Positions 54,665 to 64,000 of a stretch of DNA of 64,000 nucleotides are shown here, in pieces. This DNA is from JABWCQ01 sp964530625 (GTDB lineage: Bacteria > Electryoneota > RPQS01): positions 1 through 64,000 of the forward strand of contig CAZHAK010000013.1 of the NCBI GenBank assembly GCA_964530625.1. The letters run 5' to 3'. Position numbers and translations under genes: made by a program. Each line of letters begins with the position of its first letter. The first letter of the stretch is position 1. Under the pieces are notes generated by a model, which was not told the origin of the DNA, did no database searches, and saw nothing but the letters and a program-made list of their open reading frames with translations.

Positions 54665-56142
54665 AAAAGAGTCCGGTCTTTCGGCCTGCTGCTGATCGCT
54701 ATCTGCCGTTGTTCTTTGCATTAGTTTCCGCCGCCGTTGTGATTGGGGCGACACAAACGTGGGGCATCGCGGTTTTGCCCGAACAATTTTTGTGGCTTAA
54801 AACGGCGCAGCACTTTTTGACAGACTTGCCGGTTGAATTCTCGCAATCGCAGTTTCCTGCGGGTCCCATCTGGCCGCTGATGCTGGTGGTTTTCGAGCGC
54901 AGCGGTTACGCGATGGAATTCGTCGCGCGCTTGTGGCAGGCATTGATGCTGGCGCTCTTGCTTTATGTGGTGACGCGATTTTATTTGCGCCACCTGCAAT
55001 CGCGGCTCGTGGTTGCCGGAGCGATGATTGTGCTCACGGCAGGAGTGCTGTTTTTTTCGGAGGCATTCTCGCTTTCTCCGCTTCCAGCCGCGCTGTTGTT
55101 TAGCACCTTGGGAATTCTTGCGCTCGCGCGGTTTCTACTGAAAGACGAAGTGCTGTTCTTTCTGGTGGCCGCGATTGGTCTTGGATTGGCGGCATTGCTG
55201 TGGCTGCCTGCGGTTGTGCTTGCACTCGGCGCTGCCTTGGCGATTATGCTTGGCGCACGAGGGAAATTGGCGCGGAGAACGTCCGCCGTCATCGTGTTTG
55301 GCGCCGTGGCCTTTCTGCCCGCCTTATTAATCTTACTTCAGTCAGGAATTTCTTCAGACGCGTCGCGTTTTTACTCCGCGCTATACGCCACAGAGTCCGT
55401 CACCGCGTGGACGATGTTTGCCTCGTGGCCGTTTTGGCTGCGCTTGAGTTTGACGCTTGTGGTGATGGTTGGATTGCTTTATGTTTATCTGGCCACACGC
55501 GGTCCGGCGGGAATTGGCCCGGCTCTGAAACGGCGCGAATTGCAAGTCTGGATCTTGTTGACGATTGTTTGGCTCGCGCATCTGCTCATTCTTCCGCTGG
55601 CCGCGACGTTTGTGGTCCTGCTTCCGATCCTTGTCTTGTGGCCTGCACTCGGGATAGACAGCTTTCGCGATTACGATGCGATTGCATCGCTGTTTTCCGG
55701 ACGTGGAACACAGATCGCGATTGGGTCTTGCGCGATATTATTGCTTCTCCCAGTTTGGAACACCAGCGAACGCTGTTGGCGACAAGCAAGAACAGGCAAC
55801 GGACTAAATGGTTTTGAGATTCAATCCTCCGCCTTGCTCACTGAACTGCGCTCAGAGAACTGGCGACCGATTTTCTGCGACGACTCCGAATTGCTTTCCT
55901 ATCTATTGAAGTCGGCAGTAAGCCCCTTGCCTGCTGACTTGAATGAGCTTGAATTGAGTGAAAGCCGCATCGTTGTGCTAGGCGACTCCTGCCCTCCGGG
56001 AATTTGCACGGATGAGTCACTCACGCATCCTATGCTTACGTTTATTCCGAGACTTGCCTCGCGCGAAGGCATGATTTACGACGTTACCTTTCGCGCGCCA
56101 GAACCTGCCTTGGCCGCTTCGGATTCCCTCACAGTTCCGTAA
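54661..56142 (+). CDS. Polytopic membrane protein (GT-C-like), unknown
   Basis: The 493-aa protein has about ten hydrophobic segments in the first 370 residues and a soluble C-terminal domain. The overall shape matches GT-C membrane glycosyltransferases or mannosyltransferase-like proteins. The usual DE/EE motif in the first loop is not clear: the loop reads PEQFLWLKTAQHFLTDLPVE. The assignment is therefore weak. It starts at ATG 54661, overlapping the peroxidase stop. Confidence 0.6.
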   Translation: MKKSPVFRPAADRYLPLFFALVSAAVVIGATQTWGIAVLPEQFLWLKTAQHFLTDLPVEFSQSQFPAGPIWPLMLVVFERSGYAMEFVARLWQALMLALLLYVVTRFYLRHLQSRLVVAGAMIVLTAGVLFFSEAFSLSPLPAALLFSTLGILALARFLLKDEVLFFLVAAIGLGLAALLWLPAVVLALGAALAIMLGARGKLARRTSAVIVFGAVAFLPALLILLQSGISSDASRFYSALYATESVTAWTMFASWPFWLRLSLTLVVMVGLLYVYLATRGPAGIGPALKRRELQVWILLTIVWLAHLLILPLAATFVVLLPILVLWPALGIDSFRDYDAIASLFSGRGTQIAIGSCAILLLLPVWNTSERCWRQARTGNGLNGFEIQSSALLTELRSENWRPIFCDDSELLSYLLKSAVSPLPADLNELELSESRIVVLGDSCPPGICTDESLTHPMLTFIPRLASREGMIYDVTFRAPEPALAASDSLTVP

Positions 56143-56169
56143 TCTTTTTCACTTATCATACACTCTTCT

Positions 56170-57441
56170 ATGAAATCGTTGCGCACCTTCGTAACCGTTT
56201 TGACGCTCGCCGCTTGCTCATTTGCGCAAGCGCCGTTGCCCGATGATTTGGCAGGCAGCCGTCCCGGCGCGTTTTCACCGCGTTCGCTTGGTCTCGGCCA
56301 CACCTTTTTGACGAATCAGCTTGGTTCGCCTGCGTTAATGGGAAATCCCGCGACGCTGGCCGATCAACAAGAACAGTGGTCGGTGTCACTCAGTGCCGAC
56401 ATCGCGCGTGTGAAGGAAACGAGATCGTATCCATTCTTTGACGCGTTTGACGGTGTGCTCGGGTACAACAACTACGCGCTGAATGACCACGTCTATTCAA
56501 AGGTGGACGGCGGTTTGGCTTACCGCCTGAAGCAAGAGCGCTTAAATGCTATGGTGCTCTCTGTCGGATCCTACTCCGCTTATCAATTTGGCTACCAGTA
56601 TCACGAAGAAGTGCGCAATCGCTTCACGTCCGGTGGCGTGCAGGATTTGATTTTGGGTAAAAACATTTTTGACGTGAGCGGTGATATGCGCGCCTTTGCC
56701 TTTGGCGCCGCTGCGGCCGAAGGCCCCATGGCGATGGGCTTCAGTCTCGCGTTTCTCGCCGGCGATTGGGGATATGTGAATGGCGTTTATTATGCAAGCC
56801 CTGATTCTTTGGATCAAGTGACTCGCGTGGACTACACACCAAAGGGCACTCCGGCAGATATGAATTTCGGCGCAACATACGATATCAATCCGCGAGTCAG
56901 AGTAGGCGCGCGGGCGCTGTTCCCGACCGGAAAACTGAAATATGAGTATACCAGCACAGTGACTCTCGGCGACTCCGCGGAGCGCGGCAAGGGAACCAGC
57001 ACGGTGACGTATCCCTCGCATGTCGCACTGGGTGTTCAGTATCGCCCGCAAAACGTGTATCGGCCCTTGGTCTATTTTGAAACCGAAATGCATACATTCA
57101 GTCAGGTGAGCGACGGGCTGAATGACGTGTTGGAGTTTCGCGCAGGCGCTGAGCAACAGATTGTGCCGGGCACTCCGGCGCGATTCGGAATCGTTTATGC
57201 CACATCACCTTCGGACAAAGATCGCGCATCCACATTATTCACAGCGGGCATTGGCTTCGTGTTGCGGGAGATGCGCGCCGATTTCGGTCTTGAGTTCGGC
57301 GAGATTAATTATGCGGCGGACGATCTGTTTCCGCAGTCGCTTTATGGCGAGGACAATCGCGACTCCCGTGATCGCGTGGAGACCGCGCTATTTCGCGGCA
57401 TGATTTCATTGACGTGGGATTTTGATTGGAACCGTTGGTAA
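56170..57441 (+). CDS. Outer-membrane beta-barrel protein (FadL/TraF-like)
   Basis: The 423-aa protein has a signal peptide (about 1-19) and an early SLGLGHTFL...GSPALMGNPATLAD segment, which resembles the N-terminus of OmpP1/FadL- and PorV-type barrels. Many amphipathic strands follow and the C-terminus is aromatic (LTWDFDWNRW). It could be a transport barrel for hydrophobic compounds, but no substrate can be read. Its stop lies inside the start of the GT2 gene (16-base overlap). Confidence 0.75.
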   Translation: MKSLRTFVTVLTLAACSFAQAPLPDDLAGSRPGAFSPRSLGLGHTFLTNQLGSPALMGNPATLADQQEQWSVSLSADIARVKETRSYPFFDAFDGVLGYNNYALNDHVYSKVDGGLAYRLKQERLNAMVLSVGSYSAYQFGYQYHEEVRNRFTSGGVQDLILGKNIFDVSGDMRAFAFGAAAAEGPMAMGFSLAFLAGDWGYVNGVYYASPDSLDQVTRVDYTPKGTPADMNFGATYDINPRVRVGARALFPTGKLKYEYTSTVTLGDSAERGKGTSTVTYPSHVALGVQYRPQNVYRPLVYFETEMHTFSQVSDGLNDVLEFRAGAEQQIVPGTPARFGIVYATSPSDKDRASTLFTAGIGFVLREMRADFGLEFGEINYAADDLFPQSLYGEDNRDSRDRVETALFRGMISLTWDFDWNRW

Positions 57442-58220
57442 CTGTAGGGCTTCCGGTTTACAACTCTGAGGCCTACTTAGCGGACTGTATCGAATCCATC
57501 AAGAGCCAGACGCTTAAGGAATTTGTCGTTTTGGCGATTGTGGATTGCCCGACAGACAACTCGCGCGAGATTCTCACACGGCACGCGGATTCGAGATTCC
57601 GGATCATTGACAACCCGACCAACATCGGGCTGGCGGCATCCTGCAATCGTATGCTTGAAATGTGTGAGACAGACCTTTTAGCAAGGATGGACGCTGACGA
57701 CATCATGCATCCTGAGCGTCTGCAAAAGCAGTTTGATTACATGCAGGCTCATCCTGAAATAGATATTTTAGGAACATACGCAGACATCATCAACATTCAA
57801 GGATGCAAAGTCGAGGACTCCTATCCGTTTGCGACGACGCCCGATGGCCTGCGCGAGGAGTTTCGCTCTCTCTGCGCTTTGGTTCACCCAACAATTATGT
57901 TCCGCGTGCAGCAAATTCTCGATTTGGGTGGATATCCGGACAGTAGAGTTGCAGAAGATCTAATTCTATTCCTACGCGGATTGGTCAAGGACTATCAATA
58001 CGCGAATTTGCCTGAGTCACTTCTTGGTTATCGAGTCCATGTAGACGGCCATATGAATAGAACTCGAGCGGCCTCTTATCGTGCGAACGATGACGCCTAT
58101 GCTGAGTATGGTCCTCTGATTTGGGGGGACCGCGCCCCCGATTTTGTCGCAGGCGTCACGCGTTGGGAGCGCCTGCAGCGCCGCATGAAACGCAACCTTA
58201 CTAGACTATTTTCAAAATGA
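57426..58220 (+). CDS. Family 2 glycosyltransferase
   Basis: The 264-aa protein has the GT-A fold start VTVGLPVYNSEAYLADCIES and the nucleotide-sugar DxD motif (ARMDADDIMHPERL). A later region resembles the acceptor side (VAEDLILFLRGL), with ED matching the catalytic base motif. No membrane helices are seen, so it is cytoplasmic. It presumably acts on surface polysaccharide or lipid-linked glycan. The start is TTG at 57426; a second TTG lies three codons later. Its stop overlaps the next ATG by four bases. Confidence 0.85.
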   Translation: MEPLVTVGLPVYNSEAYLADCIESIKSQTLKEFVVLAIVDCPTDNSREILTRHADSRFRIIDNPTNIGLAASCNRMLEMCETDLLARMDADDIMHPERLQKQFDYMQAHPEIDILGTYADIINIQGCKVEDSYPFATTPDGLREEFRSLCALVHPTIMFRVQQILDLGGYPDSRVAEDLILFLRGLVKDYQYANLPESLLGYRVHVDGHMNRTRAASYRANDDAYAEYGPLIWGDRAPDFVAGVTRWERLQRRMKRNLTRLFSK

Positions 58221-59833
58221 AAAGCGTGTTACTGATTTGCTTACTGTTAAGTGCGGCCGCATTCGCGGCAAACGGCAAGACATATTCCATCGTCATTTGC
58301 AACACGAATGACGTGCATGGCGGCATTGACTCGTCGAGCGCGACGTTTATGAATCCTGAGTTCCCTCCGCAACTTGGCGGCGGCGCGTCCTTGGCCGGAT
58401 TGATAAAACGGTTGCGTGCCTACGCAAAGGATAACGGCAAGGGTTTTCTCCTATTGGATACGGGAGATATTTTTCAGGGGACGCTGGTGGGAACGAAGAG
58501 CGAAGGCGAAGCGGTGATGCGCTTTATGAATGAAGTGAGCTACGATGCTTGGGTGATCGGTAATCACGAGTTTGACTTGGGCCGCCAAGTCATTGAGCGG
58601 CTCAAAAAGCAGGCTGCTTTCCCCACCTTGTCGGCCAATATCTATGATGTAGAGGATGGTGACACGACCAACTTCGCGACGCCGTTCATCATTAAAGAGT
58701 ACGGCCCGCTCAAAGTCGGCGTCATCGGAATAACAACTGCCGGAACACAGCGCGCGAGTTTTGAAGAAAACGTGCGTCATCTCTATTTCGCGCCCGAGAC
58801 AACAACGCTTGAGATGTATCGCGATAGCTTGCGCAATATAGGATGTGATGTTATTATCGTCGGTTGCCATTTAGGTTTGCCCTATGATCGTTGGGAAGCA
58901 TGGGACGATTTGGAACGACACGAAAGAGAAGGCTGGAAGTCGCCATATACCCGCAATGCTTTTGAGTTGGCGCGCCGTGTGTCCGGTATCGATATTCTCT
59001 TCGCAGGTGATATTCACGTCGGCTATGTCGAGCCGTGGGTCGATCCGGTCACGCACACCCCGTGTTTTCAAGGCTACGGTCGCGGAACAAACTTAATGGC
59101 GGTTGAATTTGAGTTTGACGTCGAAACCGGCAAGCTGTTGAATTGGAAAAATTTTGCCGACGAGAGCACGTTGCTGACGTTGTTCTCGGATCAATTTCCG
59201 CGTGAGCGTGACATGGCCGAATGTATTGACACGGTTGTCGCGCGCGTCGAAGTGGGCTTTAATGTACGAATCGGCACAGCCGAGCAACCTATTACCCGTA
59301 TTGGGGAAGCCGAATCCGCGCTGGGAAATCTGGTGTGTGATGCAATGTTGTGGAAACTGAATGGCGACATTTCGATTACAAACAAGGGTGGCGTGCGCAC
59401 GGACTTGCCTGCCGGGAACATCACTCCGCAGCATGTGTTCAACGTCTTGCCGTTTGACAATACATTGGGCGCGGTGAGTGTTACGGGCGCGTTCATCAAA
59501 GAGATGGTCGAAGACAAAGTGGCCTACGGCGGCAGCGGATTGTACGTCGCGGGAATGCGTGTAAAAGTGGACCGCTCCCGCGAGCACGGGGATCGTGTCG
59601 TGCTTTTGGAGATTGGCGGAGAACCTTACGAACCTGAGAAGTCGTACAAGCTCGTGACGACAGACTATTTGCTCGAAGGCAATTCGGGCATGGAGAAACT
59701 TTCAGCTTTGCGCAGTCAGGCCGCCGTGGAATCGGGAGTCTACATGCGCGAAGCGATCATCGAGTACATCAAATCACATTCGCCGCTGCACCCGAAACTG
59801 GACGGCCGCTGGCAGTTTGTGGACAGAAGTTAG
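58217..59833 (+). CDS. Exported 5'-nucleotidase/UshA-family phosphohydrolase
   Basis: The 538-aa protein has a signal peptide (about 1-18) and an N-terminal metallophosphoesterase domain. Metal ligand motifs are NTNDVHG, LDTGDIFQG, IGNHEFD, VGCHLG and AGDIHVG. The C-terminal 5_nucleotid_C domain includes NKGGVRTDLPAGNIT and the VLPFDNTL segment. Such enzymes hydrolyse nucleotides or UDP-sugars in the periplasm. It lacks a T9SS domain. It is overlapped by the GT2 gene, but a functional link is only positional. Confidence 0.9.
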   Translation: MKSVLLICLLLSAAAFAANGKTYSIVICNTNDVHGGIDSSSATFMNPEFPPQLGGGASLAGLIKRLRAYAKDNGKGFLLLDTGDIFQGTLVGTKSEGEAVMRFMNEVSYDAWVIGNHEFDLGRQVIERLKKQAAFPTLSANIYDVEDGDTTNFATPFIIKEYGPLKVGVIGITTAGTQRASFEENVRHLYFAPETTTLEMYRDSLRNIGCDVIIVGCHLGLPYDRWEAWDDLERHEREGWKSPYTRNAFELARRVSGIDILFAGDIHVGYVEPWVDPVTHTPCFQGYGRGTNLMAVEFEFDVETGKLLNWKNFADESTLLTLFSDQFPRERDMAECIDTVVARVEVGFNVRIGTAEQPITRIGEAESALGNLVCDAMLWKLNGDISITNKGGVRTDLPAGNITPQHVFNVLPFDNTLGAVSVTGAFIKEMVEDKVAYGGSGLYVAGMRVKVDRSREHGDRVVLLEIGGEPYEPEKSYKLVTTDYLLEGNSGMEKLSALRSQAAVESGVYMREAIIEYIKSHSPLHPKLDGRWQFVDRS

Positions 59834-59875
59834 TATTGCAATAGAGAAACAAGAGATAATTCAGGAGATAGTCCC

Positions 59876-61381
59876 ATGCGTTGGAAGGCAATTATATTTT
59901 TGTGTTTATTCGCGCCCGCGGCGTTCGGCCAAGTAATGCTGAACGAGATTCTTTACGATATCGTCGGGACGGATGACCCGAACATAATGTATACGGAAAT
60001 CTATGGACCTCCGGGAACGAGTTTGGCAGGCTGGTCACTCGTTGGTATAAACGGCAATGGCGGTGCCGAATATTTGACCGTAAACCTGACCGGAGCCGTA
60101 CCTGCTGATGGCTACTACGTTGTCGGCGGCGCGGGAGTGCCCAATGTTGATCAGATCACGCCGCACGATTGGCAGAATGCCGGCAGTGCATCGGGCGAGT
60201 CTTGTGACGGCATTGATCTTCGCAACGCGCAAGGACAAACAGTTGATCACATATGTTATGGTGAATGCGATGCAGATGATGTCTGTGAAGGAGAAGGCGG
60301 CGAGAACGCTCCCGATCCGTTTCCTTCACAAGGCATTAACTATTTACTGGCACGTATCCCTGATCACTCAGACACCGATAACAACGCTGTAGACTGGGTG
60401 CAAACAGATATTCAGACGCCGGGACTACCGAATAGTGGCTCGCCGTGCGACCCGATTGAGGTGACACTCGAGGAGATTCGCGAAAATGATTCCGACGGCG
60501 TTCCGGCGCTGATAGGCGAGTTTGTTGTGTTTCGAGGTATTGTCAATGTACACAATTACACGCTTGACAGTTTGACGGAATCAAACTTCTTTGTGCAAGA
60601 CGACAATGCGGGCTGCAACGTGTTCCGCGGAACCGTACCGGCAGGATTGATGGAAGGCGATTGTGTTGAAGTTTCCGGCTGGGTCGGTCAATTCAACGGA
60701 TTGACTGAGATCCTTGCATCAGGCACGGGCAATTGCACGTTTCGTGTTGAAGATTTAGGTGTAAATGTCGCGCCGCTCACTCCGCTGATTTTGACAGGAT
60801 CGTCATTCTTTGAAGCGTTTGAAGGAATGTTGGTTGAAATACGCAATGTGACGATTGTCGGCGGAGATCCGTGGCCTTCGGGCGCAGGACAGAATGCGAA
60901 CGTAACCGTGACCGACGGTAATGGCACAGTTACGGTTCGTTTTGACGGCGATACACAAGCCGGCACAGCTCCGCAGCCTTCAGGTGCATTTACAGTGCGC
61001 GGAATTGTGACGCAGTTTGATACTTCGTTGCCTTACACAAGCGACTACCAAGTCACCCTGCGCTATCCCACCGACGTGATCACCGGCACAGCCGTTGGCG
61101 ATGAGCCTATTGCGGTCGCTCAGTCCTTTGCGTTGGTGAGCAGCTATCCCAATCCGTTCAACGGAATGGCGACGATTGAATTCGCCGTAGGCAGCGCGCG
61201 CGACATCAATGTAACGATTACGGATGTGCTGGGCCGCCAAGTATATGACGCGCAGTTGTCAAATCTTTCGCCGGGCTTGCATCGCATGCAATGGTCCCCC
61301 GACGGTGCGGCAGGTCTCTACTTCGTCCGCGCACACTCAGGCGCGACCGTACAAACGACAAAACTGTTGTACTTAAAGTAG
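59876..61381 (+). CDS. Lamin-tail / OB-fold protein with T9SS sorting domain
   Basis: The 501-aa protein has a signal peptide (about 1-19) and a lamin-tail domain (about 20-150; VMLNEILYDIVGTDDPN). Two beta-rich OB-fold-like segments (about 200-290 and 300-400; VEVSGWVGQFNGLTEI, FTVRGIVTQFD) follow, similar to those beside extracellular nuclease domains. The sorting domain is SSYPNPFNGMATIEF ... GLYFVRA ... KLLYLK. No nuclease catalytic domain is present. AGGAG precedes the ATG. Confidence 0.84.
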   Translation: MRWKAIIFLCLFAPAAFGQVMLNEILYDIVGTDDPNIMYTEIYGPPGTSLAGWSLVGINGNGGAEYLTVNLTGAVPADGYYVVGGAGVPNVDQITPHDWQNAGSASGESCDGIDLRNAQGQTVDHICYGECDADDVCEGEGGENAPDPFPSQGINYLLARIPDHSDTDNNAVDWVQTDIQTPGLPNSGSPCDPIEVTLEEIRENDSDGVPALIGEFVVFRGIVNVHNYTLDSLTESNFFVQDDNAGCNVFRGTVPAGLMEGDCVEVSGWVGQFNGLTEILASGTGNCTFRVEDLGVNVAPLTPLILTGSSFFEAFEGMLVEIRNVTIVGGDPWPSGAGQNANVTVTDGNGTVTVRFDGDTQAGTAPQPSGAFTVRGIVTQFDTSLPYTSDYQVTLRYPTDVITGTAVGDEPIAVAQSFALVSSYPNPFNGMATIEFAVGSARDINVTITDVLGRQVYDAQLSNLSPGLHRMQWSPDGAAGLYFVRAHSGATVQTTKLLYLK

Positions 61382-61628
61382 GACTCAGACTAAGCTGGAT
61401 TTGGATAGTAGCGGCTGCCTCTGTGGCTATCAAATTCAGTGAAATGGAACGGGCGACTCCAACGAGTCGCCCGCTTTCCGTTACAAAGGGATAACACCCT
61501 TTATGCGGATACAACTAATACCTCTCCAAACTTGCAGTTCTTCGAAACCGGAATCTTTTCAAGGGGGGTGGCAGTCTGTCTGACATAGAAAAGCGACGCT
61601 TGGCAGTTTATTTGTGCGACGAAAAACC
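61382..61628. other. Intergenic region between convergent genes
   Basis: The 247 bases hold one strong terminator (described separately) and otherwise no ORF or repeat I can support. Confidence 0.6.
61450..61479. terminator. Intrinsic terminator between lamin-tail gene and mutS2
   Basis: A perfect 10-bp stem CGGGCGACTC/GAGTCGCCCG (61450-61459 and 61464-61473) with a four-base loop is followed by CTTTCC. It ends transcription of the gene to the left; the opposite side is less T-rich. Confidence 0.8.
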
Positions 61629-64000
61629 CTAATACAGCTCAACCACCGTACTGCCGTAGTCGTCTTTGTTGGCTCCGCCGTCGTAAATCTCTTTGACGAG
61701 CGGATGGCGGACAAGAAATTCGCGGACGCGGACACGCAGCATGCCAGTGCCCTTGCCGTGAATAATTTTCACCGACGGATAGCGCTGTTCTGCAGCGACA
61801 GCTAAGTATCTATCGATAATAGGCACGGCTTCATCTCCGTAATTACCACGCAAATCCAATTCACCGGTGATGCGCTCATCGGACATCTGAACATTAATCT
61901 TAACGCGCTCACTTTTCTTGTGTTTGACAGGCTCGGGCTGGTAAAGCAAGCTCGAATCAAACCACAACCTCATCCCGTTCATCTCGACTTCCACCTGCTT
62001 GCCGTTGCGCTTGACGTTCGTTACAACGCCCTCCCCCTCCACTCCTTCAGCGGCGACACGCACGCCGGGTTCTAACTTAAGTAGTCTTTTGCGTTCTGGT
62101 GACGGCTCTTTGAGTTCTTTCGCGGTCTCGGTCTTCTCAGTTTCAACTTTGGCGCGCAATTCACGAAGTTTTTCACGGGCAGATGTGACGGCGGTTTTGT
62201 CCGCTTGCTGTTCTTTGATCTCGCGCACAAGCTTTTCAATTTCTTTGCGCGATGCTTCGATCATTTGCTCAGCTTCGGCCAAAGCTTGCTTGCGGGTCTG
62301 TGCCTTGATTCGCTTAAGTTCATCGGATCGCTCGGAATAGAGTTTCGACAGTGCTTCATATTGCGTCATCTTAAGGTCGGACTCCTTGCGGAGTTTTTCG
62401 TACTCTTCAATCTTCCGCGAGAGTTCGCTGACCAGTTCTTCGAGGCCTAACGCTCCCTTATCCAAAAATCCGCGCGCGCGATTCAACACTCGCTCGGGAA
62501 AACCTACACGCTGCGCAATTTCCAATGCGTAGCTTGAGCCCGGCAACCCTTCGCGGAAATGATATGTGGGCACCAGACTCTCTTCATCAAAGGCCATCGA
62601 GCCGTTTTGCAGGCCTTCGGTTTCGTGAGCGAAGGCTTTCAGCGCGCCATGGTGAGTGGTGACCAAGCTGATCGCGCCCTGCATTGTCCATTCGAGCAGA
62701 GTCGCTTGCGCCAGCGCGGCGCCGATCGCGGGATCAGTTGAAGATCCGATTTCATCCACAAGCAGAAGTTTGGGCTGCGCATCTTCCTCTGTCATCTTCC
62801 GCAATCTTGCGACGTGCCCCGTGAATGTTGACAAATCACCCTCTAAGGATTGCGCGTCACCGATGTCAGCCCAGATACTTTTGAAGTGCGGCAATTGGCT
62901 ACCGGATGAGGCAGGAATGAAAAACCCTGCGCCGGCCATCAAACTAAGGAGGCCGACCGTCTTGAGCGCGACGGTTTTTCCGCCGGCATTGGGACCCGAA
63001 ATCACAATACTGCGAATCGGCGGCGTGATTTCAATCGTGAGCGGCACGACGGATTGCAGTTTTTTTTCGCGCACTCGCTCCATCAACAAAGGATGCTTGG
63101 CCCGCCACAAACGAATCACGCCGGTGTCGTTCAGTTCGGGTGCTACGCCTTCCCATCGCAGCGCGAGCCTCGCCCGCGCAAAGAGTTCGTCAAACTCCGC
63201 CATGATTTCGAGCGACAAAACTATTTCTTCAAGCTGTTCATGCACAAGCGCGGTGAGTTTCAAAAGTATCTTGTGGATTTCGCGCTTCTCTTCGAGTTCA
63301 AGTTGACGGAGTTTGTTTGAAATCGGCAGCGTCTCAACCGGCTCAAGAAAGACCGTGGCCCCGGACGCGCTGGTGTCCACCATCACTCCCTGCACCTTGT
63401 TCTTGGCGTCGTCGCGAACGGGCAAAACGAGTTTGCCGTCACGATAGCTGATCACATTGTCTTGCAAGTAACCCTGTTCCGCCCACTTCTGCATGATTGT
63501 GCCGAGTCGATTTTCAAGAGTCTTGCTCTCCTTGCGGCGGTCGTGTCGAATGCGCTTAAGTTCTAAGGACGCGTCGTCAAAGACTTCTCCGTCCTGATCA
63601 ATCGCGGATTCAATACTCTTGGCGATACGAGCGTGATCCCAGAGACGATTGGCAAGCCCTGCAAGCTCAGGCAATGATTCGCCGCGCGAATGCAATTGCA
63701 GGCGCACCCGACTTGTGCAGGCGAGTGTTTCGGCGATCTTGCGCAGATCGTGCGGATCGAGACTGGCTCCTTCAATACTTGCTCGCGACAATGGCTCGTG
63801 AATATCCGCGAGTCCGTCAATCGGCAAGCCACCGTCGGTTTCGGTTAAGACGCGCACCATTTCCTGAGTTCTGCGGAGCACAAGTTCAGCACGGTCTTTC
63901 GAAACCGGAACTTCGAGTGCTAAAAACCGCTCCACCCCTAAAGGCGAAGCGGCCAAATCCGCGGCAATGGAAATCACGCGCTCCCATTCGAGAGCCAACA
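61629..64000 (-). CDS. mutS2: Endonuclease MutS2, N-terminus beyond the window
   Basis: MutS2 is an AAA+-type MutS relative linked to suppression of recombination and ribosome rescue. Visible are the N-terminal core (LEWERVISIAADLAASPLG, close to the true start), Walker A (SGPNAGGKTVALKT) and Walker B/D-loop (LLLVDEIGSSTDPAIGAAL). A long coiled coil (about residues 520-640 of the visible part) and a C-terminal Smr nuclease domain (LDLRGNYGDEA, IIHGKGTGMLRVRVREFL) follow. Homologues start about ten residues earlier, so the start codon lies past position 64000 on this strand. Confidence 0.93.
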   Translation of the reverse strand, partial: LALEWERVISIAADLAASPLGVERFLALEVPVSKDRAELVLRRTQEMVRVLTETDGGLPIDGLADIHEPLSRASIEGASLDPHDLRKIAETLACTSRVRLQLHSRGESLPELAGLANRLWDHARIAKSIESAIDQDGEVFDDASLELKRIRHDRRKESKTLENRLGTIMQKWAEQGYLQDNVISYRDGKLVLPVRDDAKNKVQGVMVDTSASGATVFLEPVETLPISNKLRQLELEEKREIHKILLKLTALVHEQLEEIVLSLEIMAEFDELFARARLALRWEGVAPELNDTGVIRLWRAKHPLLMERVREKKLQSVVPLTIEITPPIRSIVISGPNAGGKTVALKTVGLLSLMAGAGFFIPASSGSQLPHFKSIWADIGDAQSLEGDLSTFTGHVARLRKMTEEDAQPKLLLVDEIGSSTDPAIGAALAQATLLEWTMQGAISLVTTHHGALKAFAHETEGLQNGSMAFDEESLVPTYHFREGLPGSSYALEIAQRVGFPERVLNRARGFLDKGALGLEELVSELSRKIEEYEKLRKESDLKMTQYEALSKLYSERSDELKRIKAQTRKQALAEAEQMIEASRKEIEKLVREIKEQQADKTAVTSAREKLRELRAKVETEKTETAKELKEPSPERKRLLKLEPGVRVAAEGVEGEGVVTNVKRNGKQVEVEMNGMRLWFDSSLLYQPEPVKHKKSERVKINVQMSDERITGELDLRGNYGDEAVPIIDRYLAVAAEQRYPSVKIIHGKGTGMLRVRVREFLVRHPLVKEIYDGGANKDDYGSTVVELY

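Noticed and set aside
1..64000. CRISPR array, tRNA, rRNA, IS element
   Set aside because: No regularly spaced repeats with unique spacers, cloverleaf-like T-loop sequences, ribosomal segments or transposase genes were seen on reading; a tRNAscan/Infernal run would be needed to exclude small RNAs.

Overview
The window looks like chromosome from an uncultured bacterium of the wider FCB (Fibrobacterota-Chlorobiota-Bacteroidota) group, probably one of its candidate phyla and not Bacteroidota proper. Seven predicted secreted proteins end in the YPNPFNP...LLK type-A sorting domain of the type IX secretion system (T9SS). The window also encodes PorU- and PorV-like T9SS components. Unlike typical Bacteroidota, most genes have a clear GGAGG ribosome binding site, and several intergenic regions hold TTGAC(A/T)-17 bp-TATxxT promoters. 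I see no mobile element, CRISPR array, rRNA or tRNA gene.

Layout. 1-4.4 kb: a very large cysteine-rich secreted repeat protein. 4.9-6.9 kb: a minus-strand signalling operon (HTH regulator, CheW, HDOD, receiver). 7.2-10.4 kb: a degenerate P-loop protein, tatC, and a divergent queuosine pair (precursor transporter and queG). 10.5-13.8 kb: small or repeat-bearing exported proteins separated by a duplicated double-hairpin element. 13.9-15.5 kb: a sigma-54 activator with a receiver domain. 15.7-26.4 kb: dapA-dapB and lysC of the aspartate/diaminopimelate pathway, separated by about 8 kb of T9SS cargo genes and a lipoprotein. 26.5-40.8 kb: a SpoIID-like protein, prfB with its programmed frameshift, a subtilisin, alr, a GNAT, an SDR, a CBM9/DUF5916 outer-membrane protein, lysS, a LolC/E-like permease, a membrane glycosyltransferase and an Rrf2 regulator. 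41.1-42.8 kb: a NirK-like copper nitrite reductase with a thioredoxin-fold partner. 42.9-50.7 kb (minus): SLBB protein, lipoprotein, porV and porU behind a strong promoter and a long structured leader. 51.1-61.4 kb: pgi, a lipoprotein, a two-TM periplasmic protein, a glutathione peroxidase, membrane and outer-membrane proteins, a GT2, a 5'-nucleotidase and a lamin-tail T9SS cargo. 61.6-64 kb: mutS2, cut by the window edge.

How the genes fit together. PorV and PorU would take T9SS cargo at the outer membrane, remove the sorting domain and attach the protein to the surface. The cargo here includes beta-propeller-like proteins, a subtilisin, a beta-helix protein and a lamin-tail protein. The diaminopimelate genes, alr, the SpoIID-like protein and the SLBB protein concern the cell envelope. 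The Rrf2 regulator next to nirK suggests an Fe-S-based sensor of nitric oxide or redox state controlling nitrite reduction.

The strongest leads are the 119-bp inverted repeat in the porU leader, the cargo block inside the DAP/lysine genes, the HTH-CheW-HDOD-receiver cassette, and the LolC/E gene that seems to need a non-ATG/GTG/TTG start.
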